Of a stretch of 64,000 bases of DNA, positions 20,440 through 33,380 are shown piece by piece. A program made the position numbers and the translations under genes. Numbering within the stretch: the first letter of the stretch is position 1; each line of letters opens with the position of its first letter. The stretch is from Temnothorax longispinosus (lineage: Eukaryota; Arthropoda; Insecta; Hymenoptera; Formicidae): contig NC_092368.1 in NCBI RefSeq assembly GCF_030848805.1, positions 778,441-842,440 on the forward strand, read 5' to 3'. Under the pieces are notes generated by a model. That model saw only the letters and a program-made list of their open reading frames with translations. It did not search any database and was not told the DNA's origin.

Positions 20440-22205
20440 ACGTGGCTACGTAGTACGCGTAGCGCTATTTAGCAAAGATTCGAACCTCAACAACGAAAAA
20501 GCCTGACTTGTGCTACCACCAAGCGAAGAAATTGCAAAATAGTTATTGATATCAACTTTCTTTATCGACTATTTTCAAAAAATAAATAATTTTTTTACGT
20601 TATTATTGCAATATTCAAAATTTTGTTAGAATAGATTTTTCAGAAACTGTTTGAATAAAAGCCATCAGTGCTTCCACAATTTACACAAATGTCGGTAAAT
20701 AACTAACAAAATAATCTCTAAAAAACATATAGTAGTTAATCTACCATAGTTAATATATACTAGAATCTATTTCACAATAATATACACTGAAAATTAAATT
20801 TTGATCAAAAATAGCATTTTGATATATACATAAAACGAAAGTTATTTCTTATCTAATTTCATATAAATAAACTACTATAATGATTGTATAACGTAAGTCG
20901 TAAGCTACTGCATTCCTAATTTGCGTAAAAGGAATGCAAAAGGCATTATGCAATCTCAATGCCGTTCGTGCAGAAAAATCATGCAATAACAGAAAACAGC
21001 GCCATTTCCTTTGAATTCTCGCAACATCGCCACCGACATCGACTTAAATATGCATTACGTAAGCAGGATCGTTACGCGTAATTACAGTCGGTTTCGACAG
21101 CAGCATATATATACTTCCGCTACCTGTTATGGCTCGCCTACCGCTCTTTTCGTTAACCAGAACAATCCGGTCTATTAAACAACATTTAACACGCAAAAAC
21201 GAGACCATCGTGTATTTTAATGATTAAAATAAACAATTTTTTTTTTTATATTCGCAAAAATGTGTGCGTGTGTGTGTGTGACGTGCGCACGCGCGCGCAT
21301 GTGTATGACTCGTATTTTCAGGATAATTAGTTTAATCGCGGTAGTCATCACGTGTGCGACAATTAAAAATACTTTCCGCAAGCTACAGTCACAGAGTCGC
21401 ATAAATATTTAAGAACGAATCAGGCGTGTGCACAGTAATTAGGATGCAGACGCCGCGCGCGTGCATGTATTTTGGTGATGCATCGAGGCACTCGCGGAGA
21501 GATATAACGTCCATCGAATTTTTCGACGGACTGCATTCCCGTGGGACTCACAGGCGCATACATACCACGACGAGGCACGCGCGCCGAATAAAGAGCGTAT
21601 AACCGCGATTTTCTATGCGGCACACGCCGCCGTCTCTACATGGCGGTCTGAAAACGACACACGCGAAAAAGATTGTCTTAGGTGAGGCTTGAAATTGACT
21701 TCTCCTCTCGGCAATTTAATCTTGGAAATTCTCCCGCAAATTATTTTTTATCGCGTGACACGCACGTGCCCGCCGCAAGGCAAATTTAAATCATACGCTG
21801 CAGGTTTTTAATCACTTATGATTCCGGGATGATAGATGTCTTATTTTTAATTAACGGCAAATCGATGGCGTACCGGTTGAATAAATGGATGTAATAATTT
21901 TTGCGCGCCACGTATATAGGCGGCTCAGCGCTAATATTCAATATACGAGTATTCGCGTGAAATTGTCCTTACACGTTTCGCGAAAGGGAATTATACGAAA
22001 AATAACGATGTATGCACATCATCAAATGAATGTAAGATGCATTTTTGTTAAACGAAACAAACAATTTTAGCTCGTAAAGTATACGCAACTTTTTTCATTA
22101 TTTTACACGCCGCGCGAGAATAAATAGACCTAAAAAAACTTTATTTATTCAACTGTCTTGCTATCAACTTGATTGGCAACTTGTACCTAGATTTGCCGCT
22201 TTTCT
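20440..22205. other. Non-coding DNA
   Basis: No gene is supported. A short GTGTGTG/GCGCGC run lies near 21263-21300. Confidence 0.3.
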
Positions 22206-22208
22206 GGG

Positions 22209-22570
22209 TGAATGATAAACGGTTTGGAACGATATCCATTTCTATCAATGCAGGTTAACTAATCTCGGTTTGACTTACGTTATCTTTTTCTAATTCTTAG
22301 AACTTAGGAAAAGATAAAAAGTATATTAAACCAAGATTAAAGTTAATCTACATTCGCAGAAATGGACATTAGGGTCACTTCGATCAAACTGATGAATCAT
22401 AAACGGTTTGGAACGAGTAATGTCCATTTCTACCAATGCAGATTGACTTTAATCTCGGTTTAACTTGTTGATGTTTATATATTTTTTTCTAATTCTTGGA
22501 ACTATAAAAAAAAGATAAAAAGTAAATTAAACCAAGATTAAAGTTATAATCTACATTCGTAGAAATAGAC
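22209..22570. mobile_element. Two tandem copies of one hairpin MITE
   Basis: Copies at about 22209-22368 and 22393-22570 both begin TGAATSATAAACGGTTTGGAACGA. They continue through CCATTTCTAYCAATGCAG and AATCTCGGTTT, then the complementary AAACCAAGATTAAAGTTA, ending GTAGAAATAGACA or GCAGAAATGGACA. Each copy is a foldback of about 160-175 bases. The tandem arrangement suggests insertion into itself or local duplication. Confidence 0.75.
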
Positions 22571-22759
22571 ATATATATTTATACATATCGGCGATGTAGT
22601 TTGATCGATATTTTGAACCAAATTTTATACAACAAAATTGCGAGCTATATAATTCTAAACTAATTTTCCTTTCCATATGTCAAGGAATAAAAAATTAGCA
22701 ATTCCATTCGCGTTGAGAAAATAGTACGGATATCGCGTGAAAAGTTAACTGTCGATTAA

Positions 22760-23440
22760 GTTAAGTGGAATTAGGTCGAGGTCGCACTCCAACTCCGTTC
22801 GCTCGCCTCGTTCTATCATTAGCGCTCCGCGCGAAATAGCCATGAAAGAAATTGTCTCTCGCATAAAATGCCGAGGCACAGAGAAGTGTCAATCGGCAAA
22901 TCGTCATGCGCCGCCATATTGTACGAGACCCACGAGCGTTTAGATATCGGATTGTGCGCGGCAATGCGGCGCGCCACATGCGCGCACCAGGCACCAGGTT
23001 CCCGCGGACGCCCCGCGAGTGATCGACTCCGCGCACTCGCGAGAGACGCGAACGGCTAGACGTGACGCGCGCGACGCATGCGCGACCGCGCGCGACGCAA
23101 CGCGCGCGCCAAGCCAAGCCACAGCGACACAGAGGCCTATCCCGAAGAGCCGGACGCGCAGCGCAGCGCGCGTCGCGCGCGTCGTAGAGAGCGTTCCTAT
23201 GAAATGTGCCGGTTTTCTTGACGGCGGCCGCGGTGGCGGCGGCGGCGGCCATTTTGCCATTTGCGTGATGTCACGGTGTGGCCTACTTCTGAACGGCTCC
23301 ACGTGCGGAGGTCGTCGACCTGGGTTCTCTCTTCCAGTCCCTTTTTGCCTAGCTCGAATCTATCCCCCTCACCGAACTTTCGAACGAATAGTGCGCGCCT
23401 TCGAAAGATCGCCGATGTTATACGAGAAACCGGGTATACA
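22760..23440. promoter_or_regulatory. CpG island, probable promoter
   Basis: A very CpG-dense block. It holds GCCGCCATATTG near 22910 (YY1/Pho-like), TGATGTCACG near 23267 (CRE-like) and GCGGCCATTTTG near 23245. Open frames of 120-163 codons run on both strands, but they are Arg/Ala/Ser-rich and compositional. The direction of transcription cannot be decided. Confidence 0.4.
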
Positions 23441-24790
23441 TACCTACCGCGTATTGCACAGCTAGCATTGTGTAATTTTAAATCTTTCCTCCCTGGAATT
23501 ATGATATTTTGTAATCTAAGAAAGAGAAAGAAAGAGAGAGAGGTAAGAGTTAAATCCTTAAGCGTTTTGGATTATAACAGCCTTATAATATTTGCTTAAT
23601 TAAAAATATTATATTTTTATAAATTCGTCATTTTGATGCACTATCTTTTTCTTCCGAGTCTCTGTAGTTATTAGTATTGTTTATACTTTATTCGCATAAA
23701 CAAATTTAATTAAATTGACCTGACTAATTATACATATATCGTAATAATGTAATTCATTGAAATTTAAATACCGTTTCCTTTCTCTTCTCCTGTTCTTTTC
23801 TCATAAGGTCTTTATCTTAAGAGTATATACTTTCAAATTTAAACTTTTAAATAAAAGATGCCCCCTGTCTTAATCCGTATGTGTTACGATTTTACATATA
23901 GTTTAATATATACTGTTCTGAAATTATCACAAAATCTAAAATTATAAAGATTATATGAATATAATTTATAAAAGGGTAATGTGAATATATAATATTCATC
24001 AGAAATATATTTCCATTGCAAGAGAAAAAATACAATTTTGAGATAAAAAATAGTGTTACTATAATGTGATAAATTGAGAAATTTTTGAATGATAAAAATA
24101 CTATGGTAATCGTTGTTGCCTAATGACTTATCAAACAATTATATATTTTTATGAAGTATAATCGCATCGTTTTTTTATAGACATAATGTATAAATCGAAT
24201 TAGCAAGGCAAACAGATTTGTCGAACTGAAAGACGGCTTTGTAGAAAAGGCCGCCGTCACTTTCAAATGTGGCAACCGCTTCGCGACCTCCGCTCTTATA
24301 CGCTCCTGTAAGTGTTCAACAAGAGCCTCTTACGTAATCGAAGGATCAACCATCGAGGACATAGCGGCCGATTTCCTACTACACATTTCGTACTTAAGAA
24401 CCAAACACGATCGATAACTTATGCTAATATCGATTTATTATTATTCAGTCTCTCATGTTGAAAATCGGCCTGCACACGAAATACGCACATGACTGTGCAT
24501 GACTAAATTTCCAATTAGTCAGCAAAAGTTATGCCATTCCAAACTGAAAACCTCACATGCACGTTATACGCGAATACTCGGCAAATCAATTTATGGAAAT
24601 ATGCCATGCATTCACTTGAATATTAAGTGCTGTTTTCATAATATTATATTTTATGTATAGACTATAGAGCAACAATCGAAAAGTTGCTGAAACTAAATAA
24701 CTGTTATTTTGTAAGAAACGGATTAAAGTGAAACGGATTAAAGAATTAACAAAGAAAAGCAGTTCATAAATGTATATTTTTTTTACACAC
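23441..24790. other. AT-rich non-coding DNA
   Basis: Nothing supportable as a gene. A short AGAGAAAGAAAGAGAGAG run lies near 23521-23541. Confidence 0.3.
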
Positions 24791-24792
24791 TA

Positions 24793-24893
24793 TACACTGA
24801 GAGAAATGTTTTGTTGAAACAACCAAAATTTTGTTACTGTAACAAAATTTTGGTTATTCCAACAAAACTCAACAAAACATTTCTCTCAGTGTA
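24793..24893. mobile_element. 101-base hairpin MITE ending TACACTGAGAGAAA
   Basis: TACACTGAGAGAAATGTTTT at the left and its complement ending TTTCTCTCAGTGTA at the right. The inner AACCAAAATTTTGTTA is also mirrored around the centre ACTGTA. A non-coding foldback element. Confidence 0.8.
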
Positions 24894-24899
24894 CGCTGA

Positions 24900-26530
24900 T
24901 AAAAATAACGCTTCTACAAAATTGTGTTTAATTCATTTCACTCTGTCCATTTTCATCACAAAATAAGAATCATAAAAGGGCTTGTAATGAGTTGTATTAA
25001 TTCCACATCCCACATGATGGAAACGTGATTTAACGGTTAAGATTGACAGGTTGATCGAATGAAGTAAGATCGAAAGTCATGCATCAGGTCATCGACCTGT
25101 TTCGGGGTTCTTCCTCTTGCTCGCCGGTAAAAGTGGACGAACGAGATGTGTGAGTGCGGTTGTCACTTAAAAAACCGACGTGTAAATACGCAGTGCCGCG
25201 CATGTATGGTATAGCGATACGGAGTAGACACAGGCAATGTGTAAAGAAGAACCGGACTACCAAATAACAGTCTATAAAATATATTCGCGAGAGAAGTGCT
25301 CTCTATACGGCGTAAGAATGATCTAAACGACAATTGTAATTGCCATGCACTTTCGGTGGCGAGCAGAGCTAACCGGAGGAAAATTTAACGCGATATTTCA
25401 GCGCACGTAAAAGAAATTCAATTCCAGTCAAATTTCTAGCGCACCTACATCGATCCGGGTCGCATTTTGTAAGCTATATAGCGTGCTGCACGGTTCCAGG
25501 TCATTGGGTCAAGCGTTCCTCATTGATCCGACCTCGCTATTGAAGATTCACTTCTCTCGATTGCATTTATTCCTAACTATAATCCATGTTACGTTCGACT
25601 TGTTGTAACTACAAATATCTAGTCTACGATTTAGGCCACTTTCTCCTTGCATTCATCAATATGCTAATATTTTTGTATCCTTTAGAATCTTTTACCAAGA
25701 TCGATGTCTATCGATATATAATATGAATAGAAAAAAAATTTAATTAATCGTAATTAGGGCTGTTTTGTGTCGACTCGACGACTCAGGGACAGTTTTCTTC
25801 TCTCTCTCTCTCTCTTTCTCTATTCATGGTTGTTTTTTAGTAAATAAAAATTTCTTATTTATACAAATATACACTCATGTATATGAATGAGAAGTTCTTT
25901 TTTATCAAGAAACGTTTATAAATACCGTTTTTAAAATAAGCAACGCTGAAAAGTGAAAACTCATGCTTGTCTTACTTTGCGAAATAACGTTGGTTATGAA
26001 ATTATACACGCGAGCACGCAATATACGTGCGGTCGAGCGTCTTCTCGACCGAATTTACGCTATTTCTCTCGAGACATTTAGCGTTCTGCTGCAATGGCCG
26101 TCTGCATACAAGTTAGATAGTTAGAAGGCAGCGGCCTATTTCAGTACACGCGAGACAAATTAGGAAAATGCTATATAGCAGTCTGCGTGAATTGCGCGAC
26201 GTGCTTGCAATTAATTCTTGCTTGCATCGGTATTTTTGTGGGGAACATCGACGAATTGTGTTCAAGACATCAGGCATAGAGTTTCATGATAAGATCACCA
26301 CGAAAGAGAACATTTATTCTCCAAAAAGACATTAAATGATAAAATATTTACACATTCGCGTTTACGGTGGATAAAAAAAAATATAATTGTTTTACATACC
26401 CATCTTTTAAGACAATAAAGAAGGAAGAAAATATTGCTACAAAGTCTTATTCGATATACAAGCGAAAGTAATATTTTGATCAAGACATTTTGTGATATAA
26501 TACTACCTGCTTAGCGTCAAATTGTTCCCA
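24900..26530. other. Non-coding DNA
   Basis: No gene is supported. A CT run lies at 25799-25817. Confidence 0.3.
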
Positions 26531-26535
26531 CACAT

Positions 26536-26653
26536 TGGTGTAAGTCAAATTTTTAAAAATATTTTTCGTGTGCATAGATGCAATTTATATATTGTATAGA
26601 TTGCATCTATATATGCACGCGAGAAAAAATTTAAAAAAATTTGACTTACACCA
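26536..26653. mobile_element. 118-base hairpin MITE
   Basis: TGGTGTAAGTCAAATTTTTA pairs with TTTAAAAAAATTTGACTTACACCA at the right, and inner ATAGATGCAAT pairs with ATTGCATCTAT around a short AT loop. No coding capacity. Confidence 0.75.
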
Positions 26654-26734
26654 CTATGACTTTTACCCCTCCATATGTGTGAATACAAAATATATGTGAA
26701 TACAAAATATAGTAACAAGTATTTAAATATAAAT

Positions 26735-26832
26735 ATCTTCTTTGTATCACACATTCCTGTCGTAATGTTCTTGTTAAATATATACATATTTTTATTACAC
26801 ATTTCTGTTGTAATGTTCTTGTTGAATATACT
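26735..26832. repeat. Short imperfect tandem duplication
   Basis: A unit of about 55-60 bases containing TTCTTGTTAAATATA / TTCTTGTTGAATATA after CACATTYCTGTYGTAATG occurs twice in a row. A partial further copy may precede it. Open frames that cross it simply repeat the same peptide. Confidence 0.6.
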
Positions 26833-26839
26833 GAGCACC

Positions 26840-27640
26840 GATATTCCACCGCATCTCCTTTTCTCTGCCAGATTTCTTCTATCACGAATATCCGACGCGA
26901 ATTGCTTGCGAACACTCGAGTAGCAAACGCTGTTTAACGATAAGCACCAAACAAAAAGATAAGAGCAACCGCTCTAAAACAAGCCACTTTATAAGAGAAG
27001 GAGAATAACACGATGGAGCGAGGGGGCGCAGATCTGTGGATTGTGGGCGAGGGGAGGACGATGGGGGAGGCAAAACCAGGGCGTAAGTATTGATCCCGCG
27101 TCTAGGCAGGTTGACACATTTACCAAAAGATACGTGTGATCTAGTTTCAGCGGAAGATAGCGCGAGTTAGAGCAAAAATTTTGTCACTATAACGAAGTTA
27201 ATGGGTTAACGAAACCTTGCAGACTTAAACGCGTTGCGCTAAAACATGAATTTTTAAAAATTAAAGAAACAACTATTTAAAGAAATATTTCTGCTAATTC
27301 TCCATAAAACGCTGCAAAATTGCCTATACTATACTATTATAAATGTCTATCAAACACTATTATTTTTTAATTAGAATTGATTGAATTTTATTCAGTATTT
27401 TTGCTTATTTTCTCATTAAATGCAGAATTTTAGACAGCGTATAAATAAATAAATATAGAGAAATTAGACATTTCATTAGGCATTTAATTACAGCTATAAC
27501 ATACTCCGATCGCTGTTTTAGAATATATTGGTAAATACTTAAAATTGCAGTTACGTTTCTTCTAATAATAAGATATAATAAGAATCGTATCATTGAATTG
27601 ATGTTTCGACCTATGGCGACCGATGGAAATCATATTATTG
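26840..27640. other. Non-coding DNA
   Basis: AT-rich except for a purine-rich stretch at about 26995-27080. No gene is supported. Confidence 0.3.
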
Positions 27641-27642
27641 TT

Positions 27643-27871
27643 CCCAAATAAAGGAGGAGCGAGTTAATTAAGAGCCAAGCGTGGTAGACAGTGCGCAAAT
27701 CATTCTGTCCTATTAAGTGTTATTTATTTTGAATTACTCAAAATAAATAACATTTAATAAAAGAGAATAATTCGTGTAATTTAAAATAAATAACGCTTAA
27801 TAAGACAGAATAATTTGCGCACTGTTTACCGTGCTTGGCTCTTAATTAGCCCGCTCCTCCTTTACTTGTGG
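27643..27871. mobile_element. 229-base multi-level hairpin element
   Basis: Outer arms AAATAAAGGAGGAGCGAGTT and AGCCCGCTCCTCCTTTACTT pair, followed inward by TTAATTAAGAGCCAAGC and its complement. The centre holds TTATTTATTTTGAATTACTCAAAATAAATAA, itself a palindrome, and a third related unit ending GCTTAATAAGACAGAATAAT. No coding capacity. Confidence 0.75.
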
Positions 27872-28177
27872 ATATTCAAGATCAGAGCCTTCTACTTCAA
27901 TTTTGGGATCATTATTGTTCCACTAGGTATGCAAAAATGTATGGAAACCAGCCTATATTCAGAGAAAGCTCCGCTGCCGCGTTTCGGGACCACTGCCAAA
28001 TAGGTCAGAGCTCAGTATTGAACTAATACCGCTGACTACTAACACTCCTCCCCTCTGCCGTCCAATGACTAAAGATCTAGAACAATTTTAGCGCAATGCT
28101 CTATCGACAAAAACGGACTGTTATGCCACTGTTCACAATTGCATTACTGTGTTCTGCGCTATATCATCTCACTATAT

Positions 28178-28445
28178 TAGGGGTCCCCAATATACGGCCC
28201 GCAGGCCAGATCTGGTCCTCGTGAAGTTTTATTCGGTCCACCAAAAAATTCTTATGATATATATTGTATAGTGTTGCGTCTTTGGTTCTGCGATTCGGTC
28301 GTCGTTGCGTCTTTTATAATATAAAAAAATTTTTTAATAAAGATATTTTGCTTTTATATAATTTTCAAACAAAACTCCGCCCCCCCCCCTCGTCATTACA
28401 AGAATTTTAATGTGACCCTCTTGACAAAAACGTTGGAGACCTTTA
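28178..28445. mobile_element. hAT-like relic (GGGGTCCCCAA... CGGCCCGC)
   Basis: The left end TAGGGGTCCCCAATATACGG followed by CCCGCAGGCC, and the right end TTGGAGACCTTTA, resemble the termini of widespread non-autonomous hAT elements with GGCCCGC subterminal blocks. The two ends match only imperfectly, and I see no clear 8-base duplication, so this is an old copy. Confidence 0.5.
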
Positions 28446-28449
28446 CATT

Positions 28450-30000
28450 AATAATGCTATAAACATATATAGACTGATTCATTACACGATATAACAATTA
28501 TATCAGATATAAAATTGTGAAGAAAGCAAAGGAAAAATGGGAGACTGAGAAAGAAAAGAAAGGAAAAGGGACAAGAAAATGCAAATTTTGAGTAAACAAG
28601 GAATAAATAATAAACTGGAAATTATAGCACGCGTACATTAACAAATAAAATAATATGGAGATCGATGTGTTGTTTCGTGATACAATATATTCCAATAGTA
28701 TTTTAATCAAAAGCCAGACTTGCAAACACGAGTAAAGAAGATTTTCATAATTTACAATCCACGCGGTTCACCTGCAATTCCGTTCGCATTGTGTCGTGAC
28801 GCGGCATAGAGACGCGACGCTAGAATACCGTTTGATCAATACTTCGTCATCGTTCCCGTCTTTGTGCACATCGATGGAGCAAGGGCAAACAAAATGCAGG
28901 ACAGGCAGGTCAGACGCGAAGAAAGATTTATGGCAGTAATAATAAACCGCACGACACAGTTGGCGGACAGCCTTTTGATTAAATGAAGACTATTACTTTC
29001 AGATAAATTTCTCGTCGGTTTCGAGAACACGGGTAATGCCCCAGCGCGCGTGGCAGTGGGCACACTTTAAAGTGTTCCAGCAGTGAAATCGTTGATAAAT
29101 CTAGAAAAGCTGAGGCTGTTTGGTTCATCGAATGTAACATGTGGTGTGGGACACGTGCCGAAAGGTCGATGCCCCCTTACACCGGATTTTATTCGATTCT
29201 CTTCCCTCCCATCCTTCCGCGTGTGGATACATCCGCTTACTTCAAAAACTTCACAGACATTTGATAGGGCAAGTTTATCTGTGTCGCGTCCGATATAACA
29301 GAAGTTTAAAAAACACTCGGGCTCAACGGATCGGATTTTACTTCATTGCGCCTCTTGTTTAGTAACACGCTAAATAAAATCACATCTTCCTACGAAGTTT
29401 GACGAGTTTTCGTTGCGTCTACGTTCGCGACTGACACAGCAGTTGTGGATAATTTGCGGAGTGAAGAATTCTTGACACACGCACACACACAGTACGCGAA
29501 TGCACTTCGGCCGCTCATAGTAGAGTCACGTAAACGGACCGCTATTAATAGGGACCAGCCGCACCTATTTATCTTGCATCTAGAAGAGTCAAGTGCAGCC
29601 GGCTGGTCATTCGTGCCAACAATTCGTGAAAAATTTGTGAGGACCGCATACAATGCGCATTTTCAAATGTTACTCGATATATTGACATTAATATTAATGG
29701 GGCGGATAATTTTCAAAAAGCTGAAGTATAACCGAAAGTCCGAAGTTGATTAAGTTACTATAGCCAGCCGCCAGATTAATATCGCCATAAGGAATTAAAG
29801 CGTTGTAACGATTTATCGAGCGTCGCTCACTTTCAGTCTCGGAGTCACGCGACAATTATGTACACGCTATCGAACGATAACCGATGTCATTATAATCGAG
29901 TAATATCGTGAAGCAATCTTATTATATGTTTGCTTAGTGCGGGATTATTACAACTCCCCGCATAATTTTGTTCGTTAAATGGATAATGAGACGTTACGAA
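28450..30000. other. Non-coding DNA
   Basis: No gene is supported. Frames at 29083-29753 have no motif. Confidence 0.3.
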
Positions 30001-30199
30001 ACGCTAAATGACTCGCTATTCCAAATGTAAAAGTTTGTTAACTTATATGCAGATTGGGGCTTTTCCCAATTCGTACATTTATTCAATTATATTCGATGAT
30101 AATCGATTTAACGCCGCGAAAGAGGAGTTATCGCCTCGGAGAAGCCAACAAATGCACCCCAGGGATTCTCGTTACTCGTCTCTCGTTCCTTTGTTACAC

Positions 30200-30335
30200 A
30201 ACCGGCACTCTCAGCAACTCGGCCAACTATCGACCCCACCAAGAGCTAAGCTCACTCTTCCCGTCCCATTTTCTTCCGTCTACTTACTGTCACTCGCGCC
30301 TTCCTTTTCTCTCTCTCTCCTTACTCTTTTTTTGT

Positions 30336-30367
<32 letters not shown>

Positions 30368-30740
30368 TTTCCCCTCGACCTCTCCTCGACCTAGACAAGT
30401 CTCTTTCCACTACTTGCTCCACTACTTTGTTCGTTCCCTCGTCGCGTCTTTTTCTATTTCCCTCCCTCCCTTTTTGTCACTTTCAGTTCCAATCCCCTTC
30501 ATTCCTCTCTCTCCTCGTCCCAATTCCATCGGCCTCTCTATTTCCATCAACATCGATTTCTCTCCCTGTCTCACTCTACGTACTCATATTTTTCTATATT
30601 TACCCTCTTCTCTTCTATTTACTCTACTTATCTTCTTCCATCCTTTTCTCACCGTTGTGCAAATTTTTATCCGTCGCTCTCTTTCTCTCTCTCTCCTTCT
30701 TTTCTTCTTACCTTAACTTTCTCGCTATTATTCTCATTCG
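30200..30740. repeat. Pyrimidine-rich tract with (CT)n
   Basis: A strongly strand-asymmetric C/T-rich stretch. It includes a pure CT run at 30336-30363 and several shorter CT runs. The open frames of 119-220 codons here encode only Ser/Leu/Pro/Phe-rich low-complexity peptides and are not taken as genes. Confidence 0.7.
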
Positions 30741-30919
30741 TCCCCGTTTTGCATTACCTTCATTTATTTCTTTTGCACTTGTATCCGATTTAACGAGGTG
30801 GGGGGCCACGTGCTTCCAGTACCTTAGTCACGCGAGGGTAGGACGTAGGACACGTGGTATGTACATTGTACGACGACGTTATATAGGCGCGGAAAGTTAC
30901 GTATTTTCCACGTAAGTCT

Positions 30920-33380
30920 AATAAAACGTTAAAGTAAAACAAACTAGTCTCATTTAACTTGGAAAATAATCAGCTTACGTTCTTTAACATTAACTTATCA
31001 TAGGAAATGCTAATATCTTTTCTGTATAATATTTGACGAAAAAAGAAAAGACGAAAACAAATTTCGTGTAACATTTATAACATACATCAAACATGTATAT
31101 TGAAAATCTATGATATATACAACCATATGCGCATTATGTTTCTTTTTTATTTTTTATCACGGGATCGCGTAAGAGCAAAATCCACCCCGTGGAAATGTTC
31201 GTGAAATGTTAGCAAAGTGATAACGAATTGTCTGATTCATTCGTTGAATTGCATCACCTCAAAAACCAAGATATTTCCTTAGTAAAAAAAAAACAATTAC
31301 AATAAATTGCAGTCAATATACCGTTAACAATCTGAATCCGATTATAGACATACTATATTTATTTAGGGACATTTAAATTTCTTAAGAGGTTGATTACTTA
31401 GTACACGCGCGAAACGTGTAAACTCGAAAAAAAAAATTTGATGAAATCCGCGAAGAAAAGGATCCGTAAACGAGAGCCCGTTGGAAAGTTCGGGAACACC
31501 CTGTATTGCAAAATCACGACGGGTCGGGCATTCCGATTACGACACTCCGAGGAAGAACCGCGAATGCCGATAAGGAAAGAAAGAATACGAGGAAAAGGAA
31601 AAGATAAGTGACACAGCAGAGGTGAACGGGGCGGATCCGTGTGAGAGTTTGCGCGAGTGTTGCTTACGTAAGCACGCGTGTAGATAAGAACGTACTTATC
31701 TAAAGGAACGTCGTGCCAGTAACCGCGTGCCGAAGTATGAAAATCATATATAACGATGCGAATTTGAAGAGATTAAATATATATATATATGAGAGGAAAA
31801 GACGATTTTAATAAATGAAGGTGAATCGTGCACGCGCTCGCGCATGCGTACACAAATGCGCGGGTTCATTAATTCCCTCCCCTCTTCCAATTTTTTTAGC
31901 GTAGATATTTGTGTTTAACAAATAAAGCCTCGCGATTAATTTTCATTCTTAGTTTCCATAACTGAGTCGCGAAAATAACACACGGACGGATTGATTTGTA
32001 TAATACTACACGGTCTAAAGGCGAGAGAACGGTCGTTAGAGTGTGTGACCAAGGATAAGGGAAAAAATCTCAAGGAGAAACGAGTAATTGAGAATTGAAT
32101 AGAGATCGAATCGTGGAACGTAATACACGCCTCGCATAATTAGCGCGACGGAGTTGCAGTTTTATAATCTTTATTTTGTGCTGTATCTTTCGCGCGCATC
32201 AAAAAAATATTCTTCAAAAAAATTTTGCTATATATCTTCCTAGTTTGCGTAACGGTAGCTTCGATACTTGATATATACTACTGTTTTCTGTCACTCACTC
32301 ATTTATACTTTGCTATTTCTATCAATTTCAGTTTATCTCGATATTTTATTATTCATATCGCTTTGATTCATCTTATACATAATTCCAAGCTTTATTTAAT
32401 ATTATATAAAATCAGTATTGGAATTGAATAACCTATTTGGTACCTTCTAAATTATTCCAAATAATGGATTTGTTATTAATGGAGAATTCAATGTCTGATT
32501 TATCAAGTCCACAGGTGTCTGCATACCTGTTACAGCAAATGAACGCTATAAACACTGAAATTCATGGTCGTCAAGACTGATTGTATAACTCTTTGTCTAA
32601 TCGAGGAGTTATTTGCTGATAACATCAATATATTATAACGACGGCTCAAATCACATTCAGGTATAATTACACATGACGATTACGTGTTCAATCTCAGTTA
32701 TTTAACATCTATCGTTATTATATTATTATCTAATATTATTCTTATTATCATTTATTATTATTATAATTTGGATCATATTTCGGAATTAATCTATATATTC
32801 TATTCTTGTTAGATTATTTACTAAACTTGAAATTTACATACTAGATTTATTATATTATTACTTTATTATGTACTACAGGTATAGAATGTCACTTTTTACT
32901 CTAATCTCTCATTTTCAATCACATTCTACATCTCATATATATATGTATAATATATATAAATATATCATTCCTGATGTATTGAAAAATAGGCTGTCCTCGC
33001 TCGTATTCTCCTTCGGTTGCCTGCCACATGAGGTAGGGTGATCCAATTGGGGTTCGAATAGCCCAACGTGGTGGCCTCCCCTTTGAGTTTCCGCTGCGAT
33101 CAATACTCATGCCACGATGCCAAAGCCAAGCTACCGAGCTACCGTCGATTCTCCGTACCGTACGCGGAGGTCTTCGTGTGATGCGAGAGAATGTCCTTGA
33201 CAACGATAGTAAATTGCCGTCGCGGAGTCTCGCGACTGTAGAATGCGGCAGAATGCAAAGGTCGTATATCTAAATCTATCCTATAGACTCTATTATCGTT
33301 AACTTTCCCCCGTAATAATGTCTCGGGCAGCTAATAGTTTATAACTTACAAACGCGGTGCGGAACACACGAAGCGAGAGA
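30920..33380. other. AT-rich non-coding DNA
   Basis: No convincing gene. A 38-codon frame at 32464-32580 (starting MDLLLMENSMSDLSSPQ) and a minus-strand frame at 33203-32919 have somewhat protein-like composition. Neither has a recognisable motif or good splice context. Confidence 0.3.

Noticed and set aside
22761..23465. Frames of 120-163 codons on both strands
   Set aside because: Ala/Arg-rich, overlapping in opposite directions within a CpG island; compositional.
30054..30915. Plus-strand frames of 119-220 codons rich in Ser, Leu, Pro and Phe
   Set aside because: They are translations of a pyrimidine-rich tract with CT repeats. No motif or splice context.
32464..32580. 38-codon frame starting MDLLLMENSMSDLSSPQ
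   Set aside because: Looks somewhat protein-like but is too short, with no clear splice sites or homology.
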